A stretch of DNA of 8,790 nt, taken from Planctomycetota bacterium. GTDB taxonomy: Bacteria > Planctomycetota > Phycisphaerae > UBA1845. The translations under genes and the position numbers were made by a program. The notes beneath the pieces were generated by a model. That model was not told where the DNA came from. It saw only the letters and a program-made list of their open reading frames with translations, and searched no databases. Each line of letters begins with the position of its first letter. The first letter of the stretch is position 1. Below are positions 7,130-8,790 of the stretch, in pieces. The stretch covers positions 1 to 8,790 of the forward strand of contig JAJRSP010000175.1 in NCBI GenBank assembly GCA_024278775.1, read 5' to 3'.

Positions 7130-7939
7130 CTAGCTTTTCGGGGTAGCTTCAGCCGCTTGGAAATCCGGAAAATGATCCCGGATGAGGATCGGAAGTACCT
7201 TATCAAATATCCGCCGGGCCCCTTTGATCGAGGTCGAACGATCCGCCCCCGGAAAGCTTACCTCAATTTTGGAGAAGTACGCATGTTTGGCAGCGGGATC
7301 ATTGATCAAGAGGCGTACTCCGGTTCGTGTGCTCACGAAATGCCCGTTGCAATAGAACGTATACACCACCGTGGTTTCATGACTGTTGAAGATCGCCGTC
7401 TTGACGAAGGAACAAACACGAACCGGTACCTCCGGCGTCTGTGCGCCCAGCGACGGCAGTGCCATCTCCATGTTCTCGTGCGCCTGGGACGGATTATAGC
7501 CGTTACCCAGATAGCACACATCCGGGGTGTGCGGCACCAAATTGACCCCGCCGGAGTAGTAGGTCACAAACAGGTTCACAAACCGTAGCGGATCATGGGG
7601 GGCGGCGCTGGTGTCTTCGAGTTTCCACTGGATGTATTCCTCCGTACCCAACGCCTCGACGAAGCTTGGCTCAAGATATTTTTTCTCCTTGAGCACGTAC
7701 GGGTACAGAGCGTCCACATCCAGTTCCGTCAACCGGGCTGTTAGCGGGAGCGGTTCTTTGGCCCGCCGAAAATCCAAACGCGAAGCAACCGGACCGGCCA
7801 GTATCGCCGCCGAACCCAGCAGTACGACGGCCACGACGAACGGTGCCGTGACTAGCTTCGCCTGCGATGATTCGCGGACTCGATTCTCTTCTAAGATCAT
7901 GTGAAATAAGTTCTTATGGGTTTCCCTTGCCGAAAACAT
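7130..7939 (-). CDS. Exosortase-associated EpsI-family protein (DUF3485-like)
   Basis: This 269-residue protein has one hydrophobic segment at about 28-52 (KLVTAPFVVAVVLLGSAAIL) and then a predicted extracytoplasmic domain. The core is VNLFVTYYSGGVNLVPHTPDVCYLGNGY (begins 121), split as VNLFVTYYSGG and VPHTPDVCYLGNGY (135-148). It matches my memory of the EpsI/DUF3485 signature, in which a strand ending in YY is followed by HSP..C.PG.GW, with H137 and C142 conserved. VVYTFYCNGHFVSTRTGVRL (191-210) fits the second family strand. EpsI proteins are encoded beside, or fused to, exosortases in PEP-CTERM/exopolysaccharide loci. Their biochemical role is not settled. An in-frame TAG lies 30 nt before ATG 7939, which is therefore the first ATG. 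Met14 (7900) is a plausible alternative, and neither has a convincing Shine-Dalgarno. This is the first gene of the minus-strand set and is divergent from the acyltransferase gene. Confidence 0.75.
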   Translation of the reverse strand: MFSARETHKNLFHMILEENRVRESSQAKLVTAPFVVAVVLLGSAAILAGPVASRLDFRRAKEPLPLTARLTELDVDALYPYVLKEKKYLEPSFVEALGTEEYIQWKLEDTSAAPHDPLRFVNLFVTYYSGGVNLVPHTPDVCYLGNGYNPSQAHENMEMALPSLGAQTPEVPVRVCSFVKTAIFNSHETTVVYTFYCNGHFVSTRTGVRLLINDPAAKHAYFSKIEVSFPGADRSTSIKGARRIFDKVLPILIRDHFPDFQAAEATPKS

Positions 7940-8128
7940 ACTGTTATAAGGCTGGGTCCGTGTCCTTCCCTATCTCAATCGGCATGTCCAACCGCCTCAC
8001 TTTGCAGGTGTTGGTCGCAATCCCCGCGGCGCGCTGAAAATGCGGTGAGCGGTTTTTGTCCAGCCGATGACCCTATTGTCCGATAAAGCGCCTGAGCTGC
8101 CGCTATAACCACAGGAGCCGGACACCCC
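7940..8128. promoter_or_regulatory. Divergent intergenic control region between the EpsI-like and NeuD-like genes
   Basis: These 189 nt separate two diverging genes and so should hold both promoters. The word TGTCC occurs four times on the + strand, at 7961, 7985, 8057 and 8077, the last pair 20 bp apart. An imperfect inverted repeat pairs AACCGCCTCAC (7990-8000) with GTGAGCGGTT (8045-8054), a 10-bp match with one bulged C and about 44 nt between the arms. A TATAAC on the minus strand (7943-7948) has no good -35 at 17 nt. I see no clear sigma-54 element (GG-N10-GC with TGGCAC...TTGC). Promoters are inferred from gene orientation, not from strong boxes. Confidence 0.45.
8113..8117 (+). promoter_or_regulatory. 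Shine-Dalgarno for the NeuD-like gene
   Basis: AGGAG ends 11 nt before ATG 8129. The spacing is slightly long but usable. An in-frame TGA at 8093-8095, with no ATG, GTG or TTG between it and 8129, makes this ATG the first possible start. Confidence 0.6.
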
Positions 8129-8790
8129 ATGACATATCATTCAAAGCGATCCCAAGCGAGCCGCTGTATCATAGCCGGTTGTGGCGGCCACGGTCGTGTG
8201 GTCCTGGATATTCTTCGAAATGCTGGCGGCTGCCAGGTGGTGGGGTTTGTGGACTCAGACCGATCTCTCGTCGGGCGTCACATCGACGGGGTCAAGGTGT
8301 TGGGGCATCCCGATGACCTCTCGGCACTGCGATCGGCGTTCGATATCGAGTCCGGGATTGTCGCCGTCGGTCACAACGGTGCCCGTGGCACACTAGCCGG
8401 TGATCTGGAGCAGGCCGGTTTACGTCTGGTCAACGCCGTTCATCCTTCTGCCAATCTGGCTCAAAACGTGGTGCTCGGTCGGAACATCGTGATTGCGGCC
8501 GGATCGCTCGTGTGTGCCCATTGCCAAATCGGAGACTCGGTGATTTTGAACACCGGAAGCATCGTGGATCACGAATCGATCATAGGGGAAGCCACGCACA
8601 TCTGCCCCGGTGCTCGCCTGGCCGGTCGGGTCACGGTGGAACCCGGCGCGTTTGTCGGTATTGGTGCGACAGTCACTCAGAGTCTTCGTATCGGCCGCGA
8701 GTCCATCATCGGTGCCGGAGCGGTCGTGATTCGAGATGTGGCACCTAAGACCACGGTCGTGGGCGTCCCCGCGCGCGAGCTCGGTGCGGT
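8129..8790 (+). CDS. NeuD/PglD-family sugar acyltransferase (left-handed beta-helix), 3' end beyond window
   Basis: The open frame gives 220 complete codons and runs off the right edge. Residues 13-100 form the Rossmann-like sugar-nucleotide-binding domain, starting CIIAGCGGHGRVVLDIL (13-29) with the family G.GGHG motif at 17-22 and GFVDSD at 39-44. From about 105 a left-handed beta-helix of hexapeptide repeats begins (HPSANLAQNVVLG, NIVIAAGSLVCAHCQIG, SVILNTGSIVDHESIIG). VDHE (146-149) puts H148 at the catalytic base of PglD (His125 as I recall), and H157 falls nine residues on, like PglD His134. VVGVPARELGA (210-220) is the usual end of the coil, so only a few residues should be missing. 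Such enzymes use an acyl-CoA, commonly acetyl-CoA, to acylate sialic acids or UDP-4-amino sugars in the cytoplasm. The substrate here is unknown. The N-terminus has about 12 residues before the first strand, more than usual. Its position beside EpsI/TPR genes suggests surface glycan synthesis. Confidence 0.88.
   Translation, partial: MTYHSKRSQASRCIIAGCGGHGRVVLDILRNAGGCQVVGFVDSDRSLVGRHIDGVKVLGHPDDLSALRSAFDIESGIVAVGHNGARGTLAGDLEQAGLRLVNAVHPSANLAQNVVLGRNIVIAAGSLVCAHCQIGDSVILNTGSIVDHESIIGEATHICPGARLAGRVTVEPGAFVGIGATVTQSLRIGRESIIGAGAVVIRDVAPKTTVVGVPARELGA

Noticed and set aside
8104..8109. TATAAC as a -10 box for the NeuD-like gene
   Set aside because: A start 6-7 nt downstream would fall inside the AGGAG ribosome binding site, and no -35 lies at a proper distance (TTGTCC at 8076 leaves 22 nt).
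7940..8128. Sigma-54 promoter, as used in some PEP-CTERM systems
   Set aside because: I looked for TGGCAC-N5-TTGC on both strands and found no acceptable GG-N10-GC core.
8181..8748. Out-of-frame open reading frames inside the acyltransferase gene
   Set aside because: They overlap the NeuD/PglD frame, which carries clear motifs throughout, and have no family resemblance.
1..8790. CRISPR array, tRNA, rRNA, toxin-antitoxin or phage genes
   Set aside because: No regularly spaced repeats, cloverleaf-like segments, conserved rRNA stretches or small paired genes were seen. Apart from the 189-nt region and short gaps the window is coding.

Overview
The window reads as GC-rich bacterial chromosome. 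The lineage is probably a Gram-negative-type group carrying exosortase/exopolysaccharide loci, and Planctomycetota or a relative is my best guess. That guess rests on the tandem DUF21/CBS genes beside EpsI-like and giant TPR genes. No taxonomic marker is present, so it is weak.

Layout. Bases 1-132 (+) hold the last 43 codons of an IS630-type transposase, and the likely outer end of that insertion sequence follows it. From 163 to 7939 four genes lie on the minus strand, read right to left. They are an EpsI-like exosortase-associated protein (7939-7130), a 1531-residue membrane-anchored TPR protein (7062-2467), a full-length CNNM/CorC-type protein (2399-1143), and a shorter CNNM-CBS paralogue without the C-terminal CorC domain (1146-163). 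The gaps are 67 nt, 67 nt and a 4-nt ATGA overlap, so one operon is plausible. A 189-nt intergenic region (7940-8128) separates this set from a divergent gene starting at 8129 (+). That gene encodes a NeuD/PglD-type sugar O/N-acyltransferase and runs off the right edge.

How the genes may work together. EpsI-family proteins and PrsT-like TPR proteins are known companions of exosortase and exopolysaccharide assembly, and NeuD/PglD enzymes acylate sugars or sugar nucleotides for glycans. The right half therefore looks like the edge of a cell-surface polysaccharide or exosortase locus, although no exosortase or PEP-CTERM-type substrate lies inside the window. The two CNNM proteins are predicted divalent-cation (Mg2+ class) membrane proteins. 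Their place in the operon may be functional or merely positional.

The points most worth a second look are four. A PrsT-like protein appears to have replaced its lipoprotein anchor with a transmembrane helix and grown to 1531 residues. EpsI and the TPR protein occur together with no exosortase beside them. The TA of the CNNM-CBS stop codon may be the IS630 target site, which would make that gene an IS-truncated version. The divergent control region has a repeated TGTCC word and an imperfect inverted repeat. I found no tRNA, rRNA, CRISPR array, riboswitch or convincing intrinsic terminator.
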